NCBI GenBank assembly: GCA_016285515.1
Contig: JAEEQW010000003.1
Coordinates: 58,316 to 122,315 of the forward strand
DNA from: Bacteroidales bacterium
GTDB taxonomy: Bacteria; Bacteroidota; Bacteroidia; Bacteroidales; BM520
Length of the DNA: 64,000 nt
Reading direction: 5' to 3'
Each line of letters opens with the position of its first letter. Positions within the stretch are counted from its first letter, which is position 1. The translations under genes were made by a program, and so were the position numbers. Below are positions 1-7,797 of this stretch, piece after piece. The notes under the pieces were generated by a model. The model had not been told where the DNA came from. It made no database searches and was given only the letters and a program-made list of their open reading frames with translations.

Positions 1-38
1 TTGTTATTGATATTCTGTATAAGTTGCTGTCTTGTCAT
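1..38 (-). CDS. pyrF: Start of a probable orotidine 5'-phosphate decarboxylase gene (partial)
   Basis: Only the first 12 codons lie in the window: an ATG at 38-36 opens a frame reading MTRQQLIQNINN that runs off the left edge. Family knowledge: Bacteroidales PyrF proteins begin with a similar M-x-K/R-Q-Q-L stretch and the gene often follows prfA on the same strand, as here, with 22 bases between the prfA stop and this ATG. The identification rests on those twelve residues and on position, so it is tentative. PyrF would make UMP from OMP in pyrimidine synthesis. Confidence 0.42.
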   Translation of the reverse strand, partial: MTRQQLIQNINN

Positions 39-60
39 TGTTTACGGCTGTTACTTTAAG

Positions 61-1152
61 TTATTGTTGATTGTCTTCTTCGAGAGATGCTTTAAGTCTT
101 TCGGCATTTTCTGCAATCTGCAGAGCATCTATGAATTCTTGTATATTGCCGTCCATAATACTTGGAAGATTGAAGGCGGAATAGTTTATTCTGTGGTCGG
201 TGACACGTCCTTGAGGATAATTGTAGGTCCTGATTTTTGCCGAACGGTCGCCGGTTGAAACCATGGTCTTTCTTTTGCTTGATATTTCATCAAGGTATTT
301 CTTGTATTCGATTTCGTAAAGACGTGTACGAAGGACCTCCAAAGCTTTTTCGAAGTTTTTTATCTGTGATTTCTGGTCCTGGCATGTGACGATGATGCCG
401 GTAGGGATGTGAGTGAGTCGGATTGCCGAATATGTAGTGTTTACTGACTGTCCGCCAGGTCCTGAGGAGCAGTAGGTATCCTTTCTTATATCCGACATTT
501 TCAGTTCGAGGTCGAATTCGTCAGCTTCCGGCAAGACCACCACTGATGCTGCCGAGGTATGGACACGGCCCTGGGTTTCGGTCTGTGGCACACGCTGCAC
601 GCGATGGACACCGCTTTCATACTTCAGTTGCCCATACACATCTTCTCCCTTGACATTGAATATGACTTCCTTGTATCCGCCTACAGTTCCGTATGTCGCA
701 CTTACAGGTTCTATCTGCCAACCGCGTGTCTCACAGTATTTTATGTACATGCGATGCAAGTCTCCAGCGAATATGCTGGCTTCGTCACCGCCTGTTCCTG
801 CCCTGATTTCAATAATGGCATTCTTATGGTCGGTAGGGTCGTTAGGAAGAAGCAGAATCTGAAATTCATCTTCCATTTTCGCCTTCTTCTCGGTCAGCTC
901 GGCTATCTCTTCCTTCGCCATAGTCCTCATTTCCTCATCCTTTTCTGTCAGAAGAAGTTCTTTGGCTGAATCTATGTTGGCGATTACGTTCGAATATTCT
1001 TTGTACGCAGTCATAACCGGCTCAAGTTCCTTCACGTCTTTGTTGAGCTTAATCAATTTCTTGATGTCGGAAGTTACTTCCGGATCATTGAGCTGCGCCT
1101 GTAACTCATTGTATTTGTTTGATAAAGATTCTAATTTGTCTAATAATAACAT
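61..1152 (-). CDS. prfA: Peptide chain release factor 1
   Basis: RF1 recognises UAA and UAG in the ribosomal A site and triggers peptide release. The 363-residue protein has the codon-reading PxT motif (PQT, residues 189-191, within HRVQRVPQTETQGRVHTS) and the peptidyl-hydrolysis motif GGQ at 233-235 in SSGPGGQSVN, both at the positions usual for RF1 and not RF2 (SPF). The frame is open upstream, but I chose ATG 1152-1150 (MLLLDKLESL) because it matches the usual RF1 N-terminus and a -7 promoter box lies 20 bases upstream. The enzyme that methylates the GGQ glutamine, PrmC, is encoded at 47.1 kb in this window. Divergent from folA. Confidence 0.97.
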   Translation of the reverse strand: MLLLDKLESLSNKYNELQAQLNDPEVTSDIKKLIKLNKDVKELEPVMTAYKEYSNVIANIDSAKELLLTEKDEEMRTMAKEEIAELTEKKAKMEDEFQILLLPNDPTDHKNAIIEIRAGTGGDEASIFAGDLHRMYIKYCETRGWQIEPVSATYGTVGGYKEVIFNVKGEDVYGQLKYESGVHRVQRVPQTETQGRVHTSAASVVVLPEADEFDLELKMSDIRKDTYCSSGPGGQSVNTTYSAIRLTHIPTGIIVTCQDQKSQIKNFEKALEVLRTRLYEIEYKKYLDEISSKRKTMVSTGDRSAKIRTYNYPQGRVTDHRINYSAFNLPSIMDGNIQEFIDALQIAENAERLKASLEEDNQQ

Positions 1153-1171
1153 ATCTCTTTTTTTGCGTTTG

Positions 1172-1179
1172 CAAAGGTA
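1172..1179 (-). promoter_or_regulatory. prfA -7 promoter box
   Basis: Reads TACCTTTG on the minus strand, a full match to the Bacteroidetes TAnnTTTG element, 20 bases from the prfA start codon. The folA box lies 24 bases away on the other strand, so both genes share a 73-base divergent control region. Confidence 0.65.
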
Positions 1180-1202
1180 GTTTTTTTCAGCAAAAATTAT
1201 TG

Positions 1203-1210
1203 TATCTTTG
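1203..1210 (+). promoter_or_regulatory. folA -7 promoter box
   Basis: Reads TATCTTTG, matching TAnnTTTG, 15 bases before the folA ATG at 1226. No convincing -33 TTTG is seen upstream; the region is T-rich. Confidence 0.65.
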
Positions 1211-1225
1211 CGGAAAAATTGAAAG

Positions 1226-1717
1226 ATGTCAATTTCCATAGTAGTTGCAATAGGTCGTAATAACCAGTTAGGATACAATAATCACCTGCTTTGGTCGCTT
1301 CCTAACGACATGAAACGTTTTAAGACACTGACCACGGGACATACTGTGATTATGGGGCGTAATACATATTTGTCACTTCCCAAGGGCTCATTGCCAAATA
1401 GAAGAAATGTTGTGATCTCTGATGACAAAAATGACAATTTTCCCGGCTGTGAGATGGTGTCGTCAATAAAAGATGCGTTAAAGCTGACTGAAAATGACGG
1501 TGAAGTGTTCATTATGGGCGGAGCTTCCATCTATCGTCAGTTTCTGCAGTATGCCGACCGCCTGTATCTTACCATAGTTGACGATTCTCCGGAGGCTGAT
1601 GTGTTTTTCCCGCTGATAAGCAGTGACGATTGGGTTTTGGTTGAACGTGAGGACTTTACGGCTGATGAACGACACTGCGCCGATTATTCTTTCCGTACAC
1701 TTGAAAGAAAAAAATAG
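1226..1717 (+). CDS. folA: Dihydrofolate reductase
   Basis: Reduces dihydrofolate to tetrahydrofolate with NADPH in the cytoplasm; the target of trimethoprim in the family. The 163-residue protein has the N-terminal VVAIGRNNQLGYNN segment, W23 and the active-site acid D28 (LLWSLPNDMKRFK), the NADPH-binding MGRNTYLSLP segment near residue 45 and GGASIYRQFL near residue 93, all at normal spacing. ATG 1226 gives the usual family length. It stands alone on the plus strand; thyA, a frequent neighbour in relatives, is not in the window. Confidence 0.96.
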   Translation: MSISIVVAIGRNNQLGYNNHLLWSLPNDMKRFKTLTTGHTVIMGRNTYLSLPKGSLPNRRNVVISDDKNDNFPGCEMVSSIKDALKLTENDGEVFIMGGASIYRQFLQYADRLYLTIVDDSPEADVFFPLISSDDWVLVEREDFTADERHCADYSFRTLERKK

Positions 1718-1770
1718 GGGAGAGATAAAATTTTTTTTAGGTAAAAGCGTTTAACCTTGAAAAAAATATA

Positions 1771-1778
1771 TATTTTTG
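1771..1778 (+). promoter_or_regulatory. tRNA-His -7 promoter box
   Basis: Reads TATTTTTG, matching TAnnTTTG, 16 bases before the tRNA. A TTTA at 1750-1753 is a possible -33 element. Confidence 0.6.
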
Positions 1779-1794
1779 CAGTCGCAAAAACATG

Positions 1795-1868
1795 GTGGGT
1801 GTAGCTCAGTTGGTTAGAGTATCGGATTGTGGATCCGTGGGCCGAGGGTTCGAGTCCCTTCTCCCACC
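1795..1868 (+). tRNA. tRNA-His (anticodon GTG)
   Basis: A full cloverleaf: acceptor 5' arm at 1795-1801, D arm GCTC/GAGT, anticodon loop TTGTGGA with GTG in the middle, T arm GAGGG-TTCGAGT-CCCTT, and 3' arm CTCCCAC at 1861-1867. G1794 can be the histidine-specific G-1, pairing with C73 at 1868. A complete CCA is not encoded. Two U-U oppositions occur, at 6-67 in the acceptor stem and 27-43 in the anticodon stem. Confidence 0.95.
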
Positions 1869-1883
1869 CAAAAAAATGACTCC

Positions 1884-1917
1884 AAAGATGAATATATTTT
1901 ATGTTCATCTTTTTTTA
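1884..1917 (+). terminator. Intrinsic terminator after tRNA-His
   Basis: AAAGATGAA (1884-1892) pairs perfectly with TTCATCTTT (1904-1912) around an 11-base AT loop and is followed by a T run. Confidence 0.75.
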
Positions 1918-1939
1918 TGCCCTTTAGTGTACAGAAAGT

Positions 1940-3526
1940 ATGAAGATTAGACGTTTTTTGCTTGCAGGTCTTTTTATAGTGTCGTCATTCGGCAGTTTTT
2001 CCCAGAAAAACAGCTATGTGCTGTATTTCAAGGATAAACCGAATATCTCTAAAGTCCAGCTTGAAGATTGTATCTCCAATGCCGCCATGTATAGGCGCAT
2101 GAAAAACAATGTATCCTTTGATACTTTCGATTTGCCGGTAAATAGGGCATATATAGATGCCGTACGAAATCATGGCGCTGAAATACTGCTGGTTTCCAAA
2201 TGGCTGAACTGTGTGGTAATACAATGCGATTCGTTACCTGATTTTACTGATTGTCAGTTTGTTTCGAGAATTATTGAAATAACTGCTACAGGATCTTCTA
2301 TAAGCACTGATGAGGATGTGTCATTTACTCCGGCTCTTTCCGGTAATTCTTACATTGACCAGCTTTCTATCGTTAACGGACTGCCTCTTCACGAGAATGG
2401 TTTTTACGGGAAGGGAGTTGTCATTGCCATTATGGATGACGGATTTCTTAGAGCAAACGAAATCAGCGGATTACAGCATTTATTTAAAGAAAGTAGAGTA
2501 GTGGCTGCAAAGAATTTCCTCGATAATGCGAGCATATATAACACAGGAAGCGGTCACGGCTCAAGTGTATTGTCGATTATTGCTGGAAAGACGAACGCTT
2601 TCTCAGGTTCTGCTCCCAATGCACAGTTTATGCTGTTTCGTACCGAGGATGTCAATCATGAGAGCCTTCTTGAGGAATATGCCTGGGTTGTGGCTGCGGA
2701 ATATGCTGACAGCGTTGGGGTTGACATCATCTCCTCTTCTTTGAATTATTCGGTAATGGATGACAGTTCGCAGTCACATTCCTATTCAGATATGGACGGC
2801 AAGACATGTCCCATTTCCATCGGAGCCCAAATAGCTGCGTCCAAGGGCATTTTGGTTGTCAGTTCTGCCGGCAACGACGGCGCTTCTGAATGGAAGTATG
2901 TCTCTGCACCTGCTGATGCTCAGGATGTTATAACTGTCGGTGGGGTGACGATGGAAGGAAACCGTTGGTATGGAAGTTCAGTCGGACCTACAGCCGATGG
3001 CAGGATTAAGCCCGATATCTGCGCTCTTTCGGCTGATGTTGTCATGATTAACCCTGTCAACGACAATCTGCTCACTATGTCAGGGACATCGTTTGCTGCG
3101 CCTGTAATCGCAGGTTTTTTTGCCTGTATGGTTGAAGCATTTCCCAATTCTCCATCTTCTTATCTGAAACACGTGGTTTATAATACATCATCCGATGCGG
3201 AGACTCCCAATAATGAAATAGGGTATGGCATTCCGGATTTCGAACAGGCATATTGTATTGTCGGTATAGTTGACCCTGAAGCCCAGTTTGTGAATTACCG
3301 TGTTTATCCCAATCCTTTCAGCAGTTCTGTGTCGATTAGCTGTACCAGACCTATTTGTTCTGTTTGCGTTTTTTCGGTGGATGGTCAACAACTGCCTTTT
3401 TCTGAAGAAATAATAGATGATACAAATGTGAAGTTGTCGCTTTTGTCGTCTTACAAGGGGTATGTCATCATACAGATCGTGCTCTCGAACAATTACTACA
3501 AAACTTTTGTGACATACAGATATTAA
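1940..3526 (+). CDS. Secreted S8 (subtilisin-like) serine protease with type IX sorting tail
   Basis: A secreted endopeptidase of 528 residues. Residues 1-22 are a signal peptide ending SFGSFSQ. The peptidase S8 fold follows a ~140-residue N-terminal region: catalytic Asp in IAIMDDGF (D166), His in GSGHGSS (H206), the oxyanion Asn in SSAGNDG (N312) and Ser in MSGTSFAAP (S384), all in correct order. The last ~80 residues contain YRVYPNPF, the start of the C-terminal domain that targets proteins to the type IX secretion system in Bacteroidota. Substrate is unknown. The gene stands alone, after tRNA-His and convergent with the regulator at 3565. The DUF4835 gene at 8234 may belong to the same export pathway. 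Confidence 0.9.
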   Translation: MKIRRFLLAGLFIVSSFGSFSQKNSYVLYFKDKPNISKVQLEDCISNAAMYRRMKNNVSFDTFDLPVNRAYIDAVRNHGAEILLVSKWLNCVVIQCDSLPDFTDCQFVSRIIEITATGSSISTDEDVSFTPALSGNSYIDQLSIVNGLPLHENGFYGKGVVIAIMDDGFLRANEISGLQHLFKESRVVAAKNFLDNASIYNTGSGHGSSVLSIIAGKTNAFSGSAPNAQFMLFRTEDVNHESLLEEYAWVVAAEYADSVGVDIISSSLNYSVMDDSSQSHSYSDMDGKTCPISIGAQIAASKGILVVSSAGNDGASEWKYVSAPADAQDVITVGGVTMEGNRWYGSSVGPTADGRIKPDICALSADVVMINPVNDNLLTMSGTSFAAPVIAGFFACMVEAFPNSPSSYLKHVVYNTSSDAETPNNEIGYGIPDFEQAYCIVGIVDPEAQFVNYRVYPNPFSSSVSISCTRPICSVCVFSVDGQQLPFSEEIIDDTNVKLSLLSSYKGYVIIQIVLSNNYYKTFVTYRY

Positions 3527-3532
3527 AGTGGT

Positions 3533-3562
3533 TGTTTACATTTGTGAATACAATTGTAAACA
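3533..3562. terminator. Hairpin between convergent genes
   Basis: TGTTTACA (3533-3540) and TGTAAACA (3555-3562) are perfect inverted repeats; with one mismatch the stem extends to 12 pairs around GAAT. It lies just past the protease stop and before the regulator stop, so it may end transcription from both sides. It lacks a long T run. Its GTTTAC/GTAAAC arms resemble the sites upstream of the regulator gene, so a regulatory role is also possible. Confidence 0.45.
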
Positions 3563-3564
3563 GG

Positions 3565-4002
3565 TTATTTCATTATCTGATAAGTCCCATCGCTGAACAA
3601 GACAATTATGGAGTCTATTCCGTTTTTGGGTGTGGTGTTTGTGTTTGCCGGTGCAGATGTATGTTGTTTTGTTTCCTTGGGCGGTGTCACCGGTTTTTCC
3701 TCCACAGCAATAACTACAGGGGACTCTTCTTTTACCTTTTCCTTTGCCGGTGCTTTAGGTTTGGATTGGGTGGTGTCTGGTTTTTCATTGCTTGTTTTGT
3801 ACATATCGCCGACACCTCTCGCAAGCCAGTCGAGATTTATGTCCGGGAACGTTTCCACTACTTTGATAATGAAGTCAAGACTCGGATTGTTTCGTCCCGA
3901 CAATATGTGTGACAACGTTGAACGCTGTATGTTTATGGCAGCTGCAAATTGAGTCGGGCTGAGCTTTTTCGCCTCCATAACCTTGTTTATTCTTGTAATC
4001 AT
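3565..4002 (-). CDS. XRE-family helix-turn-helix regulator
   Basis: A 145-residue DNA-binding protein. Residues 1-68 form an XRE/Cro-type helix-turn-helix domain (SPTQFAAAINIQRSTLSHIL, then a support helix ending LDWLARGVGDMY). Residues ~70-125 are a Pro/Lys/Thr-rich linker, and a short hydrophobic tail IDSIIVLFSDGTYQIMK closes the protein; this HTH-linker-tail layout recurs in Bacteroidales regulators of unknown target. Three copies of a TTACAAAAGTAA-type palindrome lie in the 230 bases upstream, the nearest overlapping its -7 box, which suggests autoregulation (inference). It is divergent from nrnA. Confidence 0.85.
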   Translation of the reverse strand: MITRINKVMEAKKLSPTQFAAAINIQRSTLSHILSGRNNPSLDFIIKVVETFPDINLDWLARGVGDMYKTSNEKPDTTQSKPKAPAKEKVKEESPVVIAVEEKPVTPPKETKQHTSAPANTNTTPKNGIDSIIVLFSDGTYQIMK

Positions 4003-4033
4003 GATGCTATGTGGATTGACGTTTTTGTTTTGG

Positions 4034-4045
4034 TTACAAAAGTAA
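4034..4045. promoter_or_regulatory. Palindrome 1 (TTACAAAAGTAA), overlaps regulator -7 box
   Basis: A symmetric TTAC-N4-GTAA site 32 bases upstream of the XRE gene. On the minus strand it contains TACTTTTG (4044-4037), a full -7 box, so a protein bound here would cover the promoter of the regulator gene. Confidence 0.5.
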
Positions 4046-4089
4046 AAAATATATTTGATATGACGTTACATTTTTGCAATTAATTTATG

Positions 4090-4101
4090 TTACAAGAGTA
4101 A
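4090..4101. promoter_or_regulatory. Palindrome 2 (TTACAAGAGTAA)
   Basis: Second TTAC-N4-GTAA site, 56 bases from the first. Its minus-strand reading TACTCTTG is an imperfect -7 box, which argues that the symmetry, not only a promoter box, is repeated. Confidence 0.45.
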
Positions 4102-4123
4102 ACAACACAAGAATGGATTTTGT

Positions 4124-4135
4124 TTACAAAAGTAA
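4124..4135. promoter_or_regulatory. Palindrome 3 (TTACAAAAGTAA)
   Basis: Third site, identical to the first and 34 bases from the second; flanking bases extend it to GTTTACAAAAGTAAC, an imperfect palindrome. Confidence 0.5.
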
Positions 4136-4201
4136 CAGAATGCATATTGGAATTGCTTGATAAAAATTTCAAATTATTTTTTTATAATTAATTTTTTCAG
4201 A

Positions 4202-4209
4202 TAATTTTG
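4202..4209 (+). promoter_or_regulatory. nrnA -7 promoter box
   Basis: TAATTTTG, 19 bases before the nrnA ATG. Confidence 0.6.
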
Positions 4210-4228
4210 CGCCAAATTTCAGCAAAAA

Positions 4229-5257
4229 ATGAATCAGGATTTGGCAAACAAATTTGAGAATTATATTTTATGTGCGCGTTCGATAGTGGTGTGTGTGCAT
4301 AAGTCACCTGACCCTGATGCTGTTGGTTCACTTGTCGCTATGCAGAGATTCTACGACAACCATTTCGCTAAAAAACATGATGCTGAAATCCATTATATCA
4401 TACCGGATGAACTGCCTGACCATCTTCAATGGATGATTGAAGGAGAACGTGACAAGTATTTGATTGATGACGACTTCCAAAAAGGCGGCGAAAGGATTTT
4501 CAACGACGCCGAACTTATTGTCTGCATGGATTTGGCTGATTCCGCTCGCATCGCTATGTACGGTCCCCTGTTTGATAAGTCGGATGCAGTAAAAGTCAAT
4601 ATAGACCATCATCCTCAAATATGCGATGATTTCGATTTTGTTGTGCGTGACATGTCGGTTTCTTCAACTTCAGAACTACTGTTTACCTTGCTGTCGCTCA
4701 TCAGTGTTGATTCAATTGACTCGTGTATTGCAAATGCGTTATATGCTGGTATTCTTGGCGATACAGGCTCTTTCAGCTATAGTTGCGACAAACCTTCCAC
4801 ATATTATGTGGTGGCTGAATTGTTGACCCTCGGCGCTGAAGTCGAAAAAATTCACGAACTGCTTTTCAACAACTATCCATACGCGCGGACACAACTGCTT
4901 GGATATGTCCTTGACAAGAAGCTGAAACTGGTTAAAGTGAATAATGAAATGGTTTCATATTATACATTGAGTGTCAGTGAGTTGGAGGAATATCATTATA
5001 AGCCCGGATATCTTGAAAATGTCATAAATTATGCTCTTAATATTAAGGGAGTGAAAGTCGCTGCTTCTTTTGTCCAAAGAAATAATAATTTAATCAGAAT
5101 TTCGTTACGTTCTAAAGGAAAGATTAGAATCAATGAGTTTGCAAGCAATTATTTCAACGGTGGCGGCCATCCTAACGCTTCCGGCGCTACTGTTTACGAC
5201 AAGTCCCTTGAAGAATGTGTAGATATTTATTTGAAAAACATTCAGGAAGTATTCTGA
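4229..5257 (+). CDS. nrnA: DHH-family oligoribonuclease/pAp phosphatase
   Basis: NrnA-type enzymes degrade short RNA fragments to mononucleotides and dephosphorylate pAp; they replace Orn in this phylum. The 342-residue protein has the DHH-domain metal ligands in HKSPDPDAVGS (H24, D28, D30), VCMDLAD (D101) and NIDHHPQ (126-128), and the DHHA1 substrate-binding motif GGGHPNASGA near residues 311-320. First gene of a unit with the FKBP lipoprotein, whose chosen start overlaps this gene's end by 43 bases, and galK. Confidence 0.92.
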   Translation: MNQDLANKFENYILCARSIVVCVHKSPDPDAVGSLVAMQRFYDNHFAKKHDAEIHYIIPDELPDHLQWMIEGERDKYLIDDDFQKGGERIFNDAELIVCMDLADSARIAMYGPLFDKSDAVKVNIDHHPQICDDFDFVVRDMSVSSTSELLFTLLSLISVDSIDSCIANALYAGILGDTGSFSYSCDKPSTYYVVAELLTLGAEVEKIHELLFNNYPYARTQLLGYVLDKKLKLVKVNNEMVSYYTLSVSELEEYHYKPGYLENVINYALNIKGVKVAASFVQRNNNLIRISLRSKGKIRINEFASNYFNGGGHPNASGATVYDKSLEECVDIYLKNIQEVF

Positions 5258-5784
5258 ACGTCACGTTGATCATTTTCGCATTATTGCTTTTCCCCTCATG
5301 CCATAATCGTAACGGAGAACAAGCTGAAACCGATGTCGCGGAACAATACCACACCATTGATTCCGAAATCCTCTATGATGCTCACAAAGAGGCTATGAGG
5401 AAGGAAAAAATCCAGATTAACGATTTCATCGAACGGTATCATTGGGATATGCTCGAATCACCTACAGGGCTCAGATACATGATTTATAAACATGGAAATG
5501 GCAGACAGGTCGAAAAAAACGATATAGTCGTACTTGATTATACCGTGAAATTTCTCAATGGGCAACTTGTATATTCTTCCGAAAATGACGGGATGAAGAT
5601 ATTTCAGCTGTCGCATTCCGATGAAACCTCCGGTCTGGAAGAGGGGATTCTTATGCTTCATGTTGGGGATAAGGCGAGGTTTATCGTTCCTTCGTACCTT
5701 GCATACGGTGTTACCGGCGACCTGAAAAAAATCTCAACCAACAATACGCTTGTATATGAAATACAATTAACTGATATCAAATAG
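5215..5784 (+). CDS. FKBP-type peptidyl-prolyl isomerase lipoprotein, GldI-like
   Basis: A 189-residue predicted lipoprotein: hydrophobic stretch ILNVTLIIFALLL followed by the lipobox LFPSC (C29), so it should sit in the periplasm or on a membrane. Residues ~95-189 form an FKBP domain (KNDIVVLDYTVKFLNG, GLEEGILMLHVGDKARFIVP, YGVTG, YEIQLTDIK). The family is related to GldI of gliding bacteria, which assists folding of envelope proteins. ATG 5215 overlaps nrnA by 43 bases; the alternative TTG at 5266 would leave a signal with no positive charge, so I prefer the ATG. Ten bases separate it from galK. Confidence 0.85.
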   Translation: MCRYLFEKHSGSILNVTLIIFALLLFPSCHNRNGEQAETDVAEQYHTIDSEILYDAHKEAMRKEKIQINDFIERYHWDMLESPTGLRYMIYKHGNGRQVEKNDIVVLDYTVKFLNGQLVYSSENDGMKIFQLSHSDETSGLEEGILMLHVGDKARFIVPSYLAYGVTGDLKKISTNNTLVYEIQLTDIK

Positions 5785-5793
5785 ATTAAGAAT

Positions 5794-6912
5794 ATGAAAC
5801 GACCGGATGTTTTTGACTATTTTGCCCCGGGACGCGTGAACCTTATCGGGGAGCATATCGATTATTGCGGAGGTTATGTGCTGCCGTTTGCCATCAACTT
5901 GGGCACATATCTGTCCATTAAACCTAATGGCGGCAGTTGCCATGTGTTCGCGACGGATAATTATGAGCCCCATGAAGTGAAAGTTGATGTGAATAATTTA
6001 ACTCCTTTGCAAAAAGGACTTTGGGTTAATTATCCTTTGGGGATTATTGCCCGGTTTGCAGAAAAAGAATTCCGTTTGCCTGCATGTGATTTCTATTATT
6101 ATGGGAATCTTCCATCGGGAGCCGGTTTGTCCTCTTCCGCTTCGGTTGAACTCGTCACCGCAGTGGCCCTCAATGATTTGCTCCATTCCGGTATGGATTT
6201 GCTGGACCTTGTGAAAATGGCAAAAGATTGTGAAAACAACTTCGTTGGCGTTAATTGTGGCATAATGGACCAGTTTGCCGTTGGATTCGGTAAGAAAAAC
6301 AATTCCATTTTGCTGAACTGCAATACTTTAGATTATTCATACGCGGATTTCAATCTCGGTGACAATGTGGTTGTGGTTGTGAACACCAACAAAGTCCGCA
6401 AGCTTACCGATTCAAAATACAATGAAAGATTCAACCAATGTCTCGAACTGAAGAAAATTATAGGCGGTGTGCGTGAAATTGACTGTCTGTGTGACCTGAA
6501 GTCTGAGGAGATAGGAGAGTATCGTACTCTTATAAACGATGATGTTTTATTCAGAAGACTGAGACATGTGGTTACTGAGAACGAAAGAGTCTTTCAGACG
6601 TATCATGCTTTGAAAGACAATAACTTGCAGGAAGTAGGTAAACTTTTGGTTGAGGCTCATGCTTCTATCAGGGATGATTACGAGGCAACAGGAATTGAAC
6701 TCGATACAATTGTTGAGTCCGCAGTGGAAATTGACGGGGTGATAGGTGCCAGGATGACTGGCGGAGGTTTCGGCGGCTGTGCTTTGGCTATAGTCAATGA
6801 AGACAAAGTGGAGGATTTTATGGGAAGGCTTGCCGAACGCTATACTCAAAAGACCGGATTGGTCCCGTCTTTTTATCTGGTAAAACCTGCTGATGGTGCT
6901 AAAAAAATATAA
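5794..6912 (+). CDS. galK: Galactokinase
   Basis: Phosphorylates galactose at C1 with ATP, the first step of the Leloir pathway. The 372-residue GHMP kinase has the galactokinase signature GRVNLIGEHIDYCGGYV at residues 13-29, the phosphate loop PSGAGLSSSAS at 107-117, the catalytic Asp in GIMDQFAVG (D159) and the C-terminal MTGGGFGGCA motif. No galT, galE or galactose transporter is nearby; it shares a unit with nrnA and an FKBP gene, an unrelated grouping. Confidence 0.94.
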   Translation: MKRPDVFDYFAPGRVNLIGEHIDYCGGYVLPFAINLGTYLSIKPNGGSCHVFATDNYEPHEVKVDVNNLTPLQKGLWVNYPLGIIARFAEKEFRLPACDFYYYGNLPSGAGLSSSASVELVTAVALNDLLHSGMDLLDLVKMAKDCENNFVGVNCGIMDQFAVGFGKKNNSILLNCNTLDYSYADFNLGDNVVVVVNTNKVRKLTDSKYNERFNQCLELKKIIGGVREIDCLCDLKSEEIGEYRTLINDDVLFRRLRHVVTENERVFQTYHALKDNNLQEVGKLLVEAHASIRDDYEATGIELDTIVESAVEIDGVIGARMTGGGFGGCALAIVNEDKVEDFMGRLAERYTQKTGLVPSFYLVKPADGAKKI

Positions 6913-6948
6913 ATATTTAATAAACCCCATTTTCTTGGAAAAATGTTG

Positions 6949-6956
6949 TAAATTTG
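6949..6956 (+). promoter_or_regulatory. bamD operon -7 promoter box
   Basis: TAAATTTG, 23 bases before the bamD ATG, in a 67-base gap that separates the galK unit from the bamD unit. Confidence 0.6.
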
Positions 6957-6979
6957 CAAACTTATTATAGAATGTCCCT

Positions 6980-7774
6980 ATGAAGAAAAATAAATGGTGG
7001 CTTTTGTTAGTGTTTGCAGGTGTTTTCACGCTTTTCACATCATGCTCGGATTATCAGAAAATCATGAAATCCGGAGATACTGATGCTATTTATGCTGAAG
7101 CTATGCGCCTTTATGAAAACGGTTCATACGTAAAGACACTGCAATTGTTCGACAAAATAGCAGTCTTTGTCAAGGGAACTGACAAGGAGGAGCCGCTGAA
7201 TTACTATTACGCCCAGTGTTATTATCAGACGGGGGAATATACTTTGGCAAGTTATTATTTCAAAAAGTACATTCGTCAGTATCCGTTTACCGAACGTGCT
7301 GAAGAATGCGCGTATCTTTCAGCATTGTGCAAATACTATCAGTCACCTGTTTATTCCCTTGATCAGACCCCTACTTACGAAGCTATCAAGGAAATGCAGT
7401 CGTTCATCAACAATTATCCGCTAAGCTCTAAGATTGAGGAATGCAACGGCTATATCGATGAACTTTGGGAAAAACTCGAGGAGAAGGACTTCAGAATCGC
7501 CATGATGTATTTCAAGATGGAAGAATACAAGGCGGCTATCGTTTGTTTCAAGAATATTCTGAAGGACTATCCTAACACAAGCCATAAGGAGGTTATCCTT
7601 TGCAATATAGTGAAGGCTGGTTATGAATACGCCCGTAACAGCGTGCCTTTAAAACAGAGGGAGCGTTTTAAGGAAATGGTCGAGAATTATCAGAAATTCA
7701 TATCGACTTTTCCTGATTCTCAATATATTAAAGAAATTGAACACTACTACAAGATAGCAGTCGCTTTTGTGTAA
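6980..7774 (+). CDS. bamD: Outer membrane protein assembly factor BamD
   Basis: A lipoprotein of the BAM complex that inserts beta-barrel proteins into the outer membrane. The 264-residue protein has a signal peptide ending in lipobox LFTSC (C22), then TPR-like repeats, including AEAMRLYENGSYVKTLQLFD, YYQTGEYTLASYYFKKYIRQ and YFKMEEYKAAIVCFKNILKD. Length and repeat layout fit BamD. First gene of a bamD-omega-DUF4835-recN unit conserved in Bacteroidales. Confidence 0.9.
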   Translation: MKKNKWWLLLVFAGVFTLFTSCSDYQKIMKSGDTDAIYAEAMRLYENGSYVKTLQLFDKIAVFVKGTDKEEPLNYYYAQCYYQTGEYTLASYYFKKYIRQYPFTERAEECAYLSALCKYYQSPVYSLDQTPTYEAIKEMQSFINNYPLSSKIEECNGYIDELWEKLEEKDFRIAMMYFKMEEYKAAIVCFKNILKDYPNTSHKEVILCNIVKAGYEYARNSVPLKQRERFKEMVENYQKFISTFPDSQYIKEIEHYYKIAVAFV

Positions 7775-7797
7775 AAATAAAAAAAACATATTTCAAC

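Noticed and set aside
1..258. Plus-strand open frame of 85 codons at the left edge
   Set aside because: It is antisense to the prfA C-terminus, has no promoter or family resemblance, and prfA is unambiguous.
1153..1278. 42-codon upstream extension of prfA
   Set aside because: It runs through both -7 boxes and into folA; the RF1 N-terminus fits ATG 1152.
3608..3952. Plus-strand 114-codon frame opposite the XRE gene
   Set aside because: Antisense shadow: its composition mirrors the Pro/Lys/Thr linker of the regulator, which is the clear gene.
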